From Caldilineaceae bacterium (GTDB lineage: Bacteria; Chloroflexota; Anaerolineae; Caldilineales; Caldilineaceae), in assembly GCA_958295845.1 (NCBI GenBank), contig OY282376.1:1253022-1317021 (forward strand): a stretch of 64,000 nt of DNA, given 5' to 3'. How positions within the stretch are numbered: position 1 is the stretch's first letter; every line of letters begins with the position of its first letter. The position numbers were made by a program, and so were the translations under genes. Under the pieces are notes generated by a model. The model did no database searches. It was not told the DNA's origin and saw only the letters and a list, made by a program, of their open reading frames with translations. Below, piece by piece: positions 20,401-26,872 of this stretch.

Positions 20401-21437
20401 CAAGTTCCCGCCCCACTGTCCCAGATTAACAGTTGATAGCTCACGGCGTTCGTTACCGCCTCCCACCTGAGCGCAATCAAGCCCGCGCCGGCCTCCGCCA
20501 CAAGCGTAGGCGCAGACAGCGGAGATGCTGTAGGCGTCGCCGTTGGCGTCACTGTCGCAGTCACTGTCACTGTCGCAGTCACTGTCGCAGTCACTGTCGC
20601 AGTCACAGCTGCCGTCGCCGTAACCGTAACTTCTGGTGATTCTGTGGCCGTAGGCGTTGCCGAAGCCGCAGGCGTAAGCGTTGACGTCGCAGTGAGCAGC
20701 AGAGTCGGTGTAGAAGTCGGCGTCGCGGTCAGCTCGTCCGAAACCGGCTGAGACAACTGATGCTCCAGTTGCGTCCAGCTGCTAAACTCCCCCTCGGCGT
20801 CCACGGCACGGACTATGTAGTGGTATGTCCTGCCGGGCGTAAGCCCAATATGGGGATGAGATGTGCCGGTTAAGTTTCCGTCGTCAAGGGGCTGCCAGTC
20901 GGTGAGGCCGTCCCACCACACTCTCAAATCGTACCTGACAGCGCCGGGGACCGCATCCCAGCTTAAGTCAATCGTTGTTGTCGATGTGGACGTTGCCATG
21001 AGTGTCGGCGCAGTCAATGTCTCCGAAGATTCGGGTACGATCACGTAGAGCTTTTCAGACCACGCGCCCCGTTTCCCGTCGCTGTCCAGCGCGGCGACAA
21101 TGTAGTGGTATTTCCTCCCCACGGTCACGTCTTCGTGGTTAAACGACGTGTCCTTCAAGTCGCCGTCGTCAATCCGCTGCCAGCCGTCGGCGCCCTCCCA
21201 CCATGCCCGGAGGTCGTACCTTTCAGCGCCTGAGACCTCCGTCCAACCAAGCTCTACCGCTTCGGGGCTGGCGGACACACTCAAAAAACTTGGCGCGTCC
21301 AAATCTGTTGAAGATTCGGTCTGTGCAGAAATGACACTATCTCTGTGGATGGAAAGAGGAGTTAACGCGGCCAAAACAGCGGCCAGAAGAAGGATTCTCA
21401 AGGAATTTTCGGTGAGCCTGCCCGAACGGTTTTTCAC
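14472..21437 (-). CDS. Giant secreted LRR/FN3 protein with C-terminal HExxH metallopeptidase-like domain
   Basis: 2321 residues. The signal peptide covers about residues 1-39. FN3-type domains lie near 47-137, 143-233 and 310-398, with a Thr/Val/Ala linker at about 235-310. Three blocks follow, each with a ~55-residue cap (RAALVALYEAADGANW...SWYGV type), plant-like 23-residue LRRs (LTxLxLxxNQLTGPIPDLSA) and a C-cap with two Cys (LCLP...LNLPAC). They span about 403-966, 996-1616 and 1650-1983. A fourth FN3 (2010-2103) precedes the final domain (2112-2320). That domain carries HEFAH at 2223-2227 and a downstream Glu at 2274 in QYWAEAV, a gluzincin-like pattern reminiscent of anthrax-lethal-factor-like domains. 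The start is GTG. No sortase signal or C-terminal membrane helix was seen. Function is inferred: surface adhesion with a protease tail. Confidence 0.88.
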   Translation of the reverse strand: MKNRSGRLTENSLRILLLAAVLAALTPLSIHRDSVISAQTESSTDLDAPSFLSVSASPEAVELGWTEVSGAERYDLRAWWEGADGWQRIDDGDLKDTSFNHEDVTVGRKYHYIVAALDSDGKRGAWSEKLYVIVPESSETLTAPTLMATSTSTTTIDLSWDAVPGAVRYDLRVWWDGLTDWQPLDDGNLTGTSHPHIGLTPGRTYHYIVRAVDAEGEFSSWTQLEHQLSQPVSDELTATPTSTPTLLLTATSTLTPAASATPTATESPEVTVTATAAVTATVTATVTATVTVTATVTPTATPTASPLSAPTLVAEAGAGLIALRWEAVTNAVSYQLLIWDSGAGTWRRLVEDDLTGTSYTHRGLTAGTTHYYAVRAVGADGARSEWSNRPSATVRESSSIPVEPEERAALVALYEAADGANWERSANWLSDEPVGSWYGVSTDSSGRVERISLQGNGLRGQLPDLGAFTSLTQLSLGNNELSGPIPDLSALANLRRVRFSYNKLSGPIQNLDALPNLTHLSLNDNELNGSIPDLSVLPNLTWLELSRNKLSGTIPDLGALTNLTFIYLSSNKLSGPIPDLSPLTNLRLLTFGNNQLSGTIPELSALTKLTRLYLGSNQLSGSIPDLSALTELEVLSLRRNQLSGPIPDLSALSNMIWMDLESNQLSGAIPDLDALTNLTTLELNDNRLSGPVPELGALASLTWLNLASNQLTGPVPDLSALNGLSTLQLESNDLTGPIPDLSALTNLTWLNLASNQLTGPIPDLSALDSLEVLSLGSNQLTGAIPELNTLSNLTWLSFGSNRLTGPIPNLSALSNLSVLSLDSNQLSGQIPDLRALSGLTELLLGSNQLTGPIPNLSALSNLSVLSLESNQLSGQIPDLRALSGLTQLLLGSNQLTGPIPNLSALPNLSVLSLESNQLSGQIPDLRALSGLTQLLLGSNQLTGPIPNLSALPNLTTLDLSENELCLPGSSVLSGVNEVAAAHVRSLNLPACPDPTTEDRAVLVAFYESTNGANWKRSDNWLSDEPTWTWYGVITDESGRVAGLFLEENGLSGPFPDLSALTNLTRIDFSFNQLTGSIPDLSGLSNLEWLEVNDNQLNGTIPDLSAVPKLTRLDLGENQLSGTIPDLSTLSNLSKISFGANKLSGPIPDLNALTKLERLVLSYNELTGPIPDLSALTVLKVLALNNNQLSGTIPDLSTLSSLSTVSLGGNKLTGTIPALGPLAKLEYLYLSSNELTGPIPDLSALTGLTELALNYNRLTGTIPDLSALIKLESLDLTSNQLTGPIPGLDSLTSLETLVLGHNQLTGPIPGLSNLTSLTWLDLSHNQLTGTIPELSGLASLGELYLNHNQLTGPIPDLTALTNLAFLNLGDNQLTGAIPDLSALTNLTSLTLVTNQLAGPIPGLDSLTSLETLVLGHNQLTGPIPGLSSLTSLTWLDLSHNQLTGTIPELSGLASLGELYLNHNQLTGPIPDLTALTNLAFLNLGDNQLTGAIPDLSALTNLQILSLENNQLTEPIPDLSALTSLWVLTLHSNRLTWPIPNLSALTKLYWLDLGDNQLTGHIPDLDSLTNLNFLDLSDNRLTGPVPEMGALTELVILNFAGNQLCLREGTDLSGLSEIVAAHLRSLFLPSCASSSTPAPPAIAPNPGEAEERAALSALYFATNGDNWMHNGNWISSAPIATWYGVYTDDSGRVTRLVLENNELSGSISDLSALTNLIVLDLSQNQLTGPFPDLGVLSSLTRLDLSDNQLKGSIPDLSALTGLTSLSLGNNQLTGHIPDLSALTSLWSLNLSRNQLTGPIPDLSALTNLAWLLLGSNQLTGSITDLSALTNLRILNFGTNQLTGQVPDVSALTNLTRFSLDFNQLTGPIPELNALTKLTTLDLTGNQLTGSIPDLSALTNLTWLTLSRNQLSGPVPDLSPFILLERLDLSNNRLTGPILNLSTLSNLRHLDLELNELTGPVPDLSALVNLTHLSLGGNQFCLRDDGLSGLDSVVTVHLDSLNLPVCTEAETMQAPDVPQNLTPTIEEGQVTLAWDSVSNAASYELRAWDSIARTWENIGGTLTSTSHTHSVLTDGRNFYYQVRALNTNGVPGSWSERAYAVVVQQQYPRPPDYLGLSMFYQKYVDAGGVAVVAPSEVSDEKMVQAREIISGMISGIAVDRPELLEVMRASRTRIAVYKYSYEAGAVIQLPEFRALESDLLGASVKSLSGWIGGVPERDVHCEIFMHEFAHLIHFAIETQPGGPVFKSRLLAAYQAAVNAGMWAGTYASINHLQYWAEAVKYRFGETLPVTLAGDYTNLEEYDPAVATLIEEVFGDATVPSYCKP
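16943..17635 (-). repeat. 345-bp (five-LRR) direct duplication inside the LRR gene
   Basis: The segment from about 16943 to 17237 recurs at 17288 to 17582, offset by exactly 345 bp (5 x 69 bp). Over roughly 295 bp I saw one difference, which changes Asn to Ser in GLSNLTS/GLSSLTS. The reading frame is preserved. Confidence 0.85.
18583..18996 (-). repeat. Three near-identical 138-bp units (two LRRs each)
   Basis: Units begin at 18583, 18721 and 18859, each 138 bp (46 residues), differing at only a few bases. A partial fourth unit starts at 18997. They encode alternating SNQLTGPIPNLSAL and SNQLSGQIPDLRAL repeats. Confidence 0.88.
20547..20607 (-). repeat. 12-bp tandem repeat coding a Thr/Val/Ala linker
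   Basis: ACTGTCGCAGTC-type units recur about five times, with one shortened unit. They encode the TATVTATV part of the linker between FN3 domains 2 and 3. Confidence 0.75.
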
Positions 21438-21913
21438 AGCCGTAATGTCCTTTACTAATCTGGGAGAACGTCTGAATTCAGGCCGGCGGCGCCAATTCTA
21501 TTGTCATAGCAAATGCATACTGAAGACCGCATTACTGCATCGTGCGGGGTCGGGCAGCATCCCTGTTCTGTCCAATCAAGTCGGGAGGCAAATGGTCATA
21601 GTCGCCATTCGGTGGCGACGGCCCTCCGAAGCTCGGTTACGCCGTGAGCTTCCAGTTGCCCAACTCGGAACAGAAGATGGTTATCGGCTCCGGCATCTAT
21701 ATCGAAACAGACGGCGAGTGACCCTCGGCGCTAGGGACCCGGCGCCCCCGATGCCGGGGCCTCTCTTGCGGCAGGTGCGGTCACTTTGGCACGACCGGCG
21801 CTCGACATAGTGGGGATGAGGTCAATTCACTGCAGCGAGCCGCCACCACTGCGGGCCTCCGCATTGCGCAGTTCCTACGACTCTTTGCAGCTTCTAACGG
21901 TTATAGTCTGCTC
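21438..21913. other. Upstream region of the first LRR gene
   Basis: This 476-bp stretch lies between the GTG start of the LRR gene and the MazG-like gene stop, both on the minus strand. AAAGGA precedes the GTG. The plus strand holds a short stretch of possible decayed coding sequence at 21602-21721. No clear promoter hexamers or hairpins were identified. Confidence 0.5.
21602..21721 (+). pseudogene. Possible C-terminal remnant of an unidentified gene
   Basis: One plus-strand frame, opening just after a stop, reads like ordinary protein: SPFGGDGPPKLGYAVSF, then QLPNSEQKMVIGSGIY and IETDGE before TGA. It has no start codon of its own, and no family was recognised. It may be the tail of a deleted gene or chance. 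Confidence 0.25.
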
Positions 21914-22264
21914 TCAGCCTTTTCCGCCCCTGCCTTCCAGCTCCTCTGGCAGCGGATCGACTATACCTTCGATGACTATCTCCTGATAGGACCGGTCGAC
22001 CGAAGCCTCCAGTTCCGACTCAAGCTCATAGTGGATCGCCAGTTGCACCACCGCCCGCACTGCGTCCTGCAGCTCCTTCGCGAACGCGGCCCGGTCAGGC
22101 GCTCCCAGTATCAGCGCCTTTACACCATTGCGCTCGAAATGGCTCACCTGGCTGGCCACTTCGCCGCACTCCTCGGCCAGCCGCGTGACAATATAGAAGG
22201 GATCGTCCCAGTCCTGGAAGCGGTTGTTCAATCCTTCGGCGATCTTATAGAGCTTGTCGATCAT
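21914..22264 (-). CDS. MazG-like nucleotide pyrophosphohydrolase
   Basis: A 116-residue all-alpha NTP pyrophosphatase-like protein. The metal-binding motif is visible as LAEECGEVASQV (EExxE at about 30-34), followed by KELQDAVRAVVQLA, the E-L-x-D second half. MazG-like enzymes hydrolyse (d)NTPs to monophosphates, often clearing damaged nucleotides. It starts 6 bp after the rluD-like stop, so lspA, rluD and this gene look like one operon. The substrate is unknown. The start ATG at 22264 is the only one that keeps the first helix. Confidence 0.8.
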   Translation of the reverse strand: MIDKLYKIAEGLNNRFQDWDDPFYIVTRLAEECGEVASQVSHFERNGVKALILGAPDRAAFAKELQDAVRAVVQLAIHYELESELEASVDRSYQEIVIEGIVDPLPEELEGRGGKG

Positions 22265-22270
22265 CTATAG

Positions 22271-23272
22271 TCACTCCCCCAGCCGGTCCAGAATGTGCTG
22301 CAGCTCGGCAGGCAGCGGCGACTCGAACACGCGTTGCTCTTCCGTCCCTGGCAGGCGGAGGCCCAGCCGGTGCGCGTGCAGGAATGGCCGCTTCAGCGAC
22401 AGGCGCGGCCGCTTATACCCGTACTCCGTGTCACCGGCCACGGGATGTTTGCGCCAGGCGAAATGGACCCGTATCTGGTGTGTGCGTCCCGTGTGCAAAA
22501 CGGCGCGCACCAGTGAAAAACGGGCCGTCTGCCCGCTTGACTGGTCCTCGTAGACCTGCAGGCACTCGTACTCGGTCACGGCTTCGCGCGCGCCCGCCGC
22601 TTGCCTGCCACGACCTGCCGTGCCTCCTGGTCCGGCAGGAGCCGGCAACACCGCCATGCGCTGCCGCCGCGTCGGATGGCGGCCGACCGGCGCGTCGATT
22701 CGGCCACGCGGCGGCTCGACTCTGCCCTCCAGCAGCGCCAGATACTCTTTGTACACGGTGCGGTCGGCGAACTGTTCCTGCAAAAGGCGCATCGACGCGT
22801 CATTCTTGGCCACGACGATCAAGCCGGACGTGCCTCTGTCCAGCCTGTGAACGATGCCCGGCCGCTTCTCTCCGCCGATCCCTTCTAACTCTGAACAATG
22901 GTGCAGAACCGCGTTTGCGAGGGTGCCTGTTGGGTGGCCCGGCCCAGGATGAACCACCAGTCCGGCCGGCTTGTCGATGACGAGCAGGTTGTTATCTTCA
23001 AATATGATGTTGAGAGGGATGTCTTCAGGCCGCAGTGCTGTTTCCACCGGTGCCGGTGGTTCTACGACCTCGATAACTGCTGCGGCTTCCAGGGGTATTC
23101 CGGCTTTTCCGGGATGCTTCCCGTCGACGGTGACCAGCCCTTCGGAAATCCAGCGCTGGATTGCGCTGCGGCTTTCCTCCTCGAACTGGTCGGTCAGCCA
23201 GCGATCAAGGCGCTGGCCGGCTGCAGACGGGGGAACGGTGAATTGGCGCACCTCTTGGCTCTCGTTGTCCAC
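22271..23272 (-). CDS. rluD: RluA/RluD-family 23S rRNA pseudouridine synthase
   Basis: Converts specific uridines to pseudouridine, in 23S rRNA for RluD. An S4 RNA-binding domain (AGQRLDRWLTDQF) opens the protein. The catalytic domain follows with IVHRLDRGTSGLIVVAKN, where the Asp of HRLD is the nucleophile, and HTGRTHQIRVHF. A Gly/Arg/Ala-rich insertion of about 25 residues (PAGPGGTAGRGRQAAG) is unusual. The frame can begin at GTG 23311, overlapping lspA by 26 bp. GTG 23272 was chosen because AAGGGAG stands just upstream and it leaves a 13-bp gap. The lspA-rluD order is common in many bacteria. The exact target uridine is not settled. Confidence 0.9.
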   Translation of the reverse strand: MDNESQEVRQFTVPPSAAGQRLDRWLTDQFEEESRSAIQRWISEGLVTVDGKHPGKAGIPLEAAAVIEVVEPPAPVETALRPEDIPLNIIFEDNNLLVIDKPAGLVVHPGPGHPTGTLANAVLHHCSELEGIGGEKRPGIVHRLDRGTSGLIVVAKNDASMRLLQEQFADRTVYKEYLALLEGRVEPPRGRIDAPVGRHPTRRQRMAVLPAPAGPGGTAGRGRQAAGAREAVTEYECLQVYEDQSSGQTARFSLVRAVLHTGRTHQIRVHFAWRKHPVAGDTEYGYKRPRLSLKRPFLHAHRLGLRLPGTEEQRVFESPLPAELQHILDRLGE

Positions 23273-23285
23273 CCGCTCCCTTTGG

Positions 23286-23855
23286 CTACGCCTCCGATGA
23301 ACCGGCTGCACCGATTTCGATGCTCTCTTCTTTACCCTGCCTGGCGATCTGGGCGTCCTGATAGAGGATGACGACCACCAATGCGATTACGCTGCAAACG
23401 ATGGAGGAATCGGCGATGTTGAAGTTTGGCCAGTAGTAGACACCGGGCACACCGACCTTGACAAAGTCGGTTACGTACCCCTGCATGATGCGGTCGATTA
23501 CGTTGCCCAGCGCACCGCCAACCTGGAACCCGAGCAGGACCCGAATCAGCGTCTGATTGTCGGGCAGATGCCAAATTGCGTAGTAGAAGACGCCAACCGT
23601 CACCACCGCTGCAATGACGATGAAGACACTGCCCGCGCCCTGCAATATGCCAAACGCCGCGCCGTAATTGTCCACATGCTCGAAGACAAAATACTCGCCC
23701 AGCGCCGGAATCGGAATGATATAGTCGAACTTCGCGATATTCTGACGGACCAGCTCCTTCGTCCACTGGTCCAGCGGAATCACGACAGCCGCCACCAGCA
23801 GAATGATCCATGTTCGCCCAGTGATCCGTCTGAAAATCGAACTGTTTTCAGGCAT
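23286..23855 (-). CDS. lspA: Lipoprotein signal peptidase (signal peptidase II)
   Basis: A 189-residue membrane protease that removes the signal peptide of prolipoproteins after lipid attachment. Four membrane segments are predicted (about 17-28, 56-75, 78-95, 145-165). The catalytic aspartates are D121 in GGALGNVIDRI and D149 in FNIADSSI, and NYGAAFGI is also present. AGGAG lies 8 nt before the ATG. At least two lipoproteins are encoded in this window (10.0 and 11.4 kb), which fits. It is the first gene of the lspA-rluD-MazG-like operon. Confidence 0.95.
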   Translation of the reverse strand: MPENSSIFRRITGRTWIILLVAAVVIPLDQWTKELVRQNIAKFDYIIPIPALGEYFVFEHVDNYGAAFGILQGAGSVFIVIAAVVTVGVFYYAIWHLPDNQTLIRVLLGFQVGGALGNVIDRIMQGYVTDFVKVGVPGVYYWPNFNIADSSIVCSVIALVVVILYQDAQIARQGKEESIEIGAAGSSEA

Positions 23856-23925
23856 TTAAGTTCTCCTTTCTGCCTTGCGGTGAAATTCTAACACAGCACG
23901 CGAAAGATGGGGAAAGGAGTCAACC

Positions 23926-23935
23926 GTGCTATACT
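23926..23935 (+). promoter_or_regulatory. Extended -10 promoter for the nitrilase-fold gene
   Basis: GTGCTATACT gives a TGn-extended -10 (TATACT at 23930-23935) about 50 bp before the start codon at 23986. No good -35 accompanies it. The opposite strand of the same gap serves lspA. Confidence 0.5.
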
Positions 23936-23985
23936 GGTCTGGTTTCGTTCCAGGAGATCTGTCTCAGCCCCACCGGAGTTTCTGA

Positions 23986-24801
23986 ATGGCTCGTGAAATC
24001 ACTGTTGCCCTCGTGCAAATGGCCCCCGGGCTCAATAGCGCCGAGGAAAATCTGCGCAAAATGGGGGAGTTTGTCGAGCGTATCTGCTCGACACAGCAGA
24101 CAGACCTGATCGTCTTTCCGGAGCTGAGCTATACAGGGACCGAGCTGGGACTGCGCGCCACGACACTGGCGGAGCGGGTGCCGGGCCACGCCACAAACTA
24201 CCTGGCCAAAAGGGCCGATGACTTCAGCACGCATATCGTCTTCGGACTGGTGATCAAAGAGAAGGTCGAGAGCATACTCTACAACGGCCTGGCCTGTCTG
24301 GGCCCGGACGGCGACCTCATGTCCTCCTACCATAAGGTGCATCTTCTGGGTGAGGAGCGCCAGGTCTACCGTTCCGGCTTCCGATTCATCAACGTCGATG
24401 CCGATTGGGGGCGCTTCGGCCTCATGGCCGGCTCCGACCTGATCTTTCCCGAAGCGGCCCGCAGTCTGACCCTTGACGGCGCTGAACTGATCGTCCTGCC
24501 CGCGAACTGGGAAATTGGGCACCATGAACAGTGGCGGGCGCATATCGTCAGCCGCGCCACCGAGAACGCCCTGTTCGTCGCCGCAGCAAACCGTGTCGGC
24601 GAGGAGCCAACGATGCAGTTCGCCGGCGACTCCATTCTCGCGGGGCCGGACGGAGAGCTCTACACGGTCCTGGAAGAGCCGATGGAAGGCTATGCGGTCG
24701 CGACCATTGATCTGGATCGCGTGCGAGCCATCCGCGAAGAGCGTCAACTGATCCAGTTTCGCGAGCCCAACGCCTACCGCACTATCGTCAGGAAATACTG
24801 A
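23986..24801 (+). CDS. Nitrilase-superfamily protein lacking the catalytic cysteine
   Basis: 271 residues with the complete nitrilase/carbon-nitrogen hydrolase fold pattern. The active Glu is E46 in VFPELSYTG, and the Lys is K117 in YHKVHLLGEE. At the nucleophile position the usual ICYD-x-x-FPE reads MAGSDLIFPE (residues 147-156), so Gly149 replaces the catalytic Cys. Hydrolysis by the known thioester mechanism therefore looks impossible. The rest of the domain is well kept, including NWEIGHHEQWRAHIVSRATENALFVAAANR. A binding or regulatory role, or an unusual chemistry, is more likely. It has its own extended -10 promoter and precedes the DUF402-like gene and hisH. Confidence 0.85.
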   Translation: MAREITVALVQMAPGLNSAEENLRKMGEFVERICSTQQTDLIVFPELSYTGTELGLRATTLAERVPGHATNYLAKRADDFSTHIVFGLVIKEKVESILYNGLACLGPDGDLMSSYHKVHLLGEERQVYRSGFRFINVDADWGRFGLMAGSDLIFPEAARSLTLDGAELIVLPANWEIGHHEQWRAHIVSRATENALFVAAANRVGEEPTMQFAGDSILAGPDGELYTVLEEPMEGYAVATIDLDRVRAIREERQLIQFREPNAYRTIVRKY

Positions 24802-24848
24802 CGTAACTTCACTGGCTGTCCCTTAATCGGACTGCAGCTGAAAGTGAA

Positions 24849-25403
24849 ATGATGACCGAGACAGCCGAGTCGTCCCAACGAATGTTCAAATCGTTTATCA
24901 GCGGAGACTGGAACCACCAGGCCGCGATGACCGACTATCGAGCCGAGTGGTTCAACTCGCTGCTGGTCGAACGCGCCGCCTGGACTGAAAACGCGCCCAC
25001 CCTCGAACTGCTCGATACCGTTATCGGCGCGCCGGGCTACGTCTGGTTTCGCTTCTGGCTCCCCGACCTGGATCAAATGGTCGAGAAGTACTTTGACGCC
25101 GAAGGCACCGCCATTGGCCTCTACCTCCCTGTCTGCAGGCCGCTGCAACGCGAAGACAAAGCCTACCGCACTTCGGATCTGATCCTCGCGATTTGGTATA
25201 ATGCCGACAAACGGGTCTTCGTACTGCGCGAGGAGGAGTTCGACAACGTCGTGCGCGACGAGCGGCTCAGCAGCCAGGAGGCTGAACGAGCCGAGACCCG
25301 GATTCGTGAACTGACAGCCGCCATCTTTCGTGAGGAGTTTCCACCGCCGCTGGTGCGCAACTTTGCCATCGCTATGGAAAAGAGTTTGTCCCGTTCGCAA
25401 TGA
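24849..25403 (+). CDS. DUF402-like protein
   Basis: A 184-residue soluble protein. The middle part (APGYVWFRFWLPD, GTAIGLYLPVCRPL, SDLILAIWYNADKRVFVLREEEFDNVV) resembles DUF402 proteins. These include nucleoside di- and triphosphate phosphatases and an RNase of the FAU-1 type, with a pattern of acidic residues before and after a short beta barrel. Its stop overlaps the hisH start by 4 bp (ATGA), so it is translationally coupled to hisH. The match is by pattern only and the activity is unproven. Adjacent ATGs at 24849 and 24852 are both possible starts. Confidence 0.6.
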   Translation: MMTETAESSQRMFKSFISGDWNHQAAMTDYRAEWFNSLLVERAAWTENAPTLELLDTVIGAPGYVWFRFWLPDLDQMVEKYFDAEGTAIGLYLPVCRPLQREDKAYRTSDLILAIWYNADKRVFVLREEEFDNVVRDERLSSQEAERAETRIRELTAAIFREEFPPPLVRNFAIAMEKSLSRSQ

Positions 25404-26068
25404 TCGCTATTGTCGACTATGGCGTTGGAAACCTGCGCAGTGTCTACAAATCCTTCGAGACCGTAGCCGCCCCCCTTGGGATCCAGGTCGATATCGTCGA
25501 CCACCCCGTCGATTTCAGCCGCTGGCGGGCTCTTGTCCTGCCGGGCCAGGGCGCCTTCGGAGATAGCGTCAACAATCTGCGACGCCAGGGATTCGAAGCG
25601 CCTCTTCTGGACAGCGTGGCCGCAGGTCTGCCTCTCCTGGGTATCTGCGTTGGAATGCAGATGCTCTTCGACGAGAGTGAGGAGATGGGCATTCACGAGG
25701 GGCTCCATCTGATCCCCGGCCGCGTTCGCCGCTTCCCCGACAAAATGCCGGACCCACACCGCAACGGCCGCAGTCTGCGCATTCCTCAAATTGGCTGGAA
25801 CCAGTTACACCAGCAGCGCCCCGATCCGCTGCTGGAAGGCGTTCCCGATGGCGCCTACGGATATTTTGCTCACAGCTATTTCTGCGATGCCGCCGAGACG
25901 GATGCCGTCCTCACACTCACCGATTACGGTGTAGATTATCCGTCCATCGTCCGCCACCGCAATGCCTGGGGTATCCAATGTCACCCGGAGAAAAGCCATA
26001 CAGTCGGTTTGCATATCCTCAGCAATTTTATTAAGACGGTGGAGGGCCAGCCGGATGTCGGCAGCTGA
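25400..26068 (+). CDS. hisH: Imidazole glycerol phosphate synthase, glutaminase subunit
   Basis: A 222-residue class I glutamine amidotransferase. It supplies ammonia to HisF for making imidazole-glycerol phosphate and AICAR in histidine synthesis. The catalytic triad is intact: Cys83 in LGICVGMQML, His195 and Glu197 in IQCHPEKSH. The oxyanion region PGQGAFGD is present. The start ATG overlaps the previous stop. Unlike the usual arrangement, hisA and hisF are not adjacent but lie about 2.5 and 3.9 kb downstream, past a phosphatase-fold gene and an antiporter. Confidence 0.95.
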   Translation: MIAIVDYGVGNLRSVYKSFETVAAPLGIQVDIVDHPVDFSRWRALVLPGQGAFGDSVNNLRRQGFEAPLLDSVAAGLPLLGICVGMQMLFDESEEMGIHEGLHLIPGRVRRFPDKMPDPHRNGRSLRIPQIGWNQLHQQRPDPLLEGVPDGAYGYFAHSYFCDAAETDAVLTLTDYGVDYPSIVRHRNAWGIQCHPEKSHTVGLHILSNFIKTVEGQPDVGS

Positions 26069-26107
26069 CGCACGAGTGCAAGAATCTGTATCCGTCTGTT
26101 TGGCACT

Positions 26108-26869
26108 GTGCGAACTGTGCTTGGGAGAAAGCCACGGGGATCCAAGGCAGACGTTGCGCTGGAACTGTCAGGTACTTCTTTGACTGCGACCGAAAACCAT
26201 AAGCCACGCAAACTCTATCTCATCGCCCACGCCTGCACGCGGCAGGTTCCAGACACTGACGCCGCCCTATGGCAGCTGGATGAGCTCGGCGTTAAGCAGG
26301 CCGAAACGCTCGCCTGCCAGCCGTTCTGGGACGATGTCGATCGGCTGCTGTTAAGCAGCGAACCGAAGACCCGTCTGACCGTTGCACCGCTCTTACAGAA
26401 AAGAGAGCTGCCGGTGGAGGAGGATGCTCGCTTTAATGAGCTGCACCGCACCCCCGAGTGGACAGACGACTATACAGGCCGGGTCGCAGAAGTGTTCTGC
26501 CGCCCTCGCGAATCCGTCGCCGGCTGGGAAACGGCCTCAGACGCTCTAACCCGGTTCCGCAACGGGATCGACGAGTGGGCCTCTCTCTATCCCCAGGAGA
26601 CCTTGGCGCTCGTCGGCCACGGTCTGACTCTCAGCCTCTACCGGGCGCACCTGCTGGGCCTGCCCACCGTTCCTCTGCAGGACTGGCAGCAGCTCTCGTT
26701 TGCCGCTGTCGCCTGTGTGCAGTACGGGCAGTTCGTTGAAGATTTCGCCGTCCCTCCTGGTGTGCCGCACATTCCCAGGGGCGCGGCTTCGCCTGATCTA
26801 AGCCAGGCGGACGATCAACCTGATGGCGGGCCAATGAAGACAGGCCGCCCCTTTGCAGCAGTGGAGTAG
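26108..26869 (+). CDS. Histidine-phosphatase-fold protein with altered RHG motif
   Basis: Up to 253 residues. The fold of the phosphoglycerate-mutase-like superfamily is recognisable: LYLIAHACTR at the N-terminal strand, SSEPKTRLTV, FNELHR, and LALVGHGLTLSLY with the second histidine. The catalytic signature RHG reads AHA here (about residues 40-42). The first His is therefore kept, but the phosphate-gripping Arg and the Gly are lost. The C-terminal 35 residues are Pro/Gly/Asp-rich. Starts are uncertain: GTG 26108 gives the full frame and TTG 26180 gives a start just before the fold. It lies between hisH and an antiporter gene 3 bp downstream. Activity is doubtful. Confidence 0.65.
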   Translation: MRTVLGRKPRGSKADVALELSGTSLTATENHKPRKLYLIAHACTRQVPDTDAALWQLDELGVKQAETLACQPFWDDVDRLLLSSEPKTRLTVAPLLQKRELPVEEDARFNELHRTPEWTDDYTGRVAEVFCRPRESVAGWETASDALTRFRNGIDEWASLYPQETLALVGHGLTLSLYRAHLLGLPTVPLQDWQQLSFAAVACVQYGQFVEDFAVPPGVPHIPRGAASPDLSQADDQPDGGPMKTGRPFAAVE

Positions 26870-26872
26870 GTC

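Noticed and set aside
14472-21437. Many plus-strand frames opposite the LRR gene (for example 15514-16470 and 17400-18098)
   Set aside because: They repeat with the 69-bp LRR period and are antisense artefacts of repeat composition.
25163-25789. Minus-strand frame opposite the DUF402-like gene and hisH
   Set aside because: Antisense to conserved hisH sequence including the catalytic Cys region.
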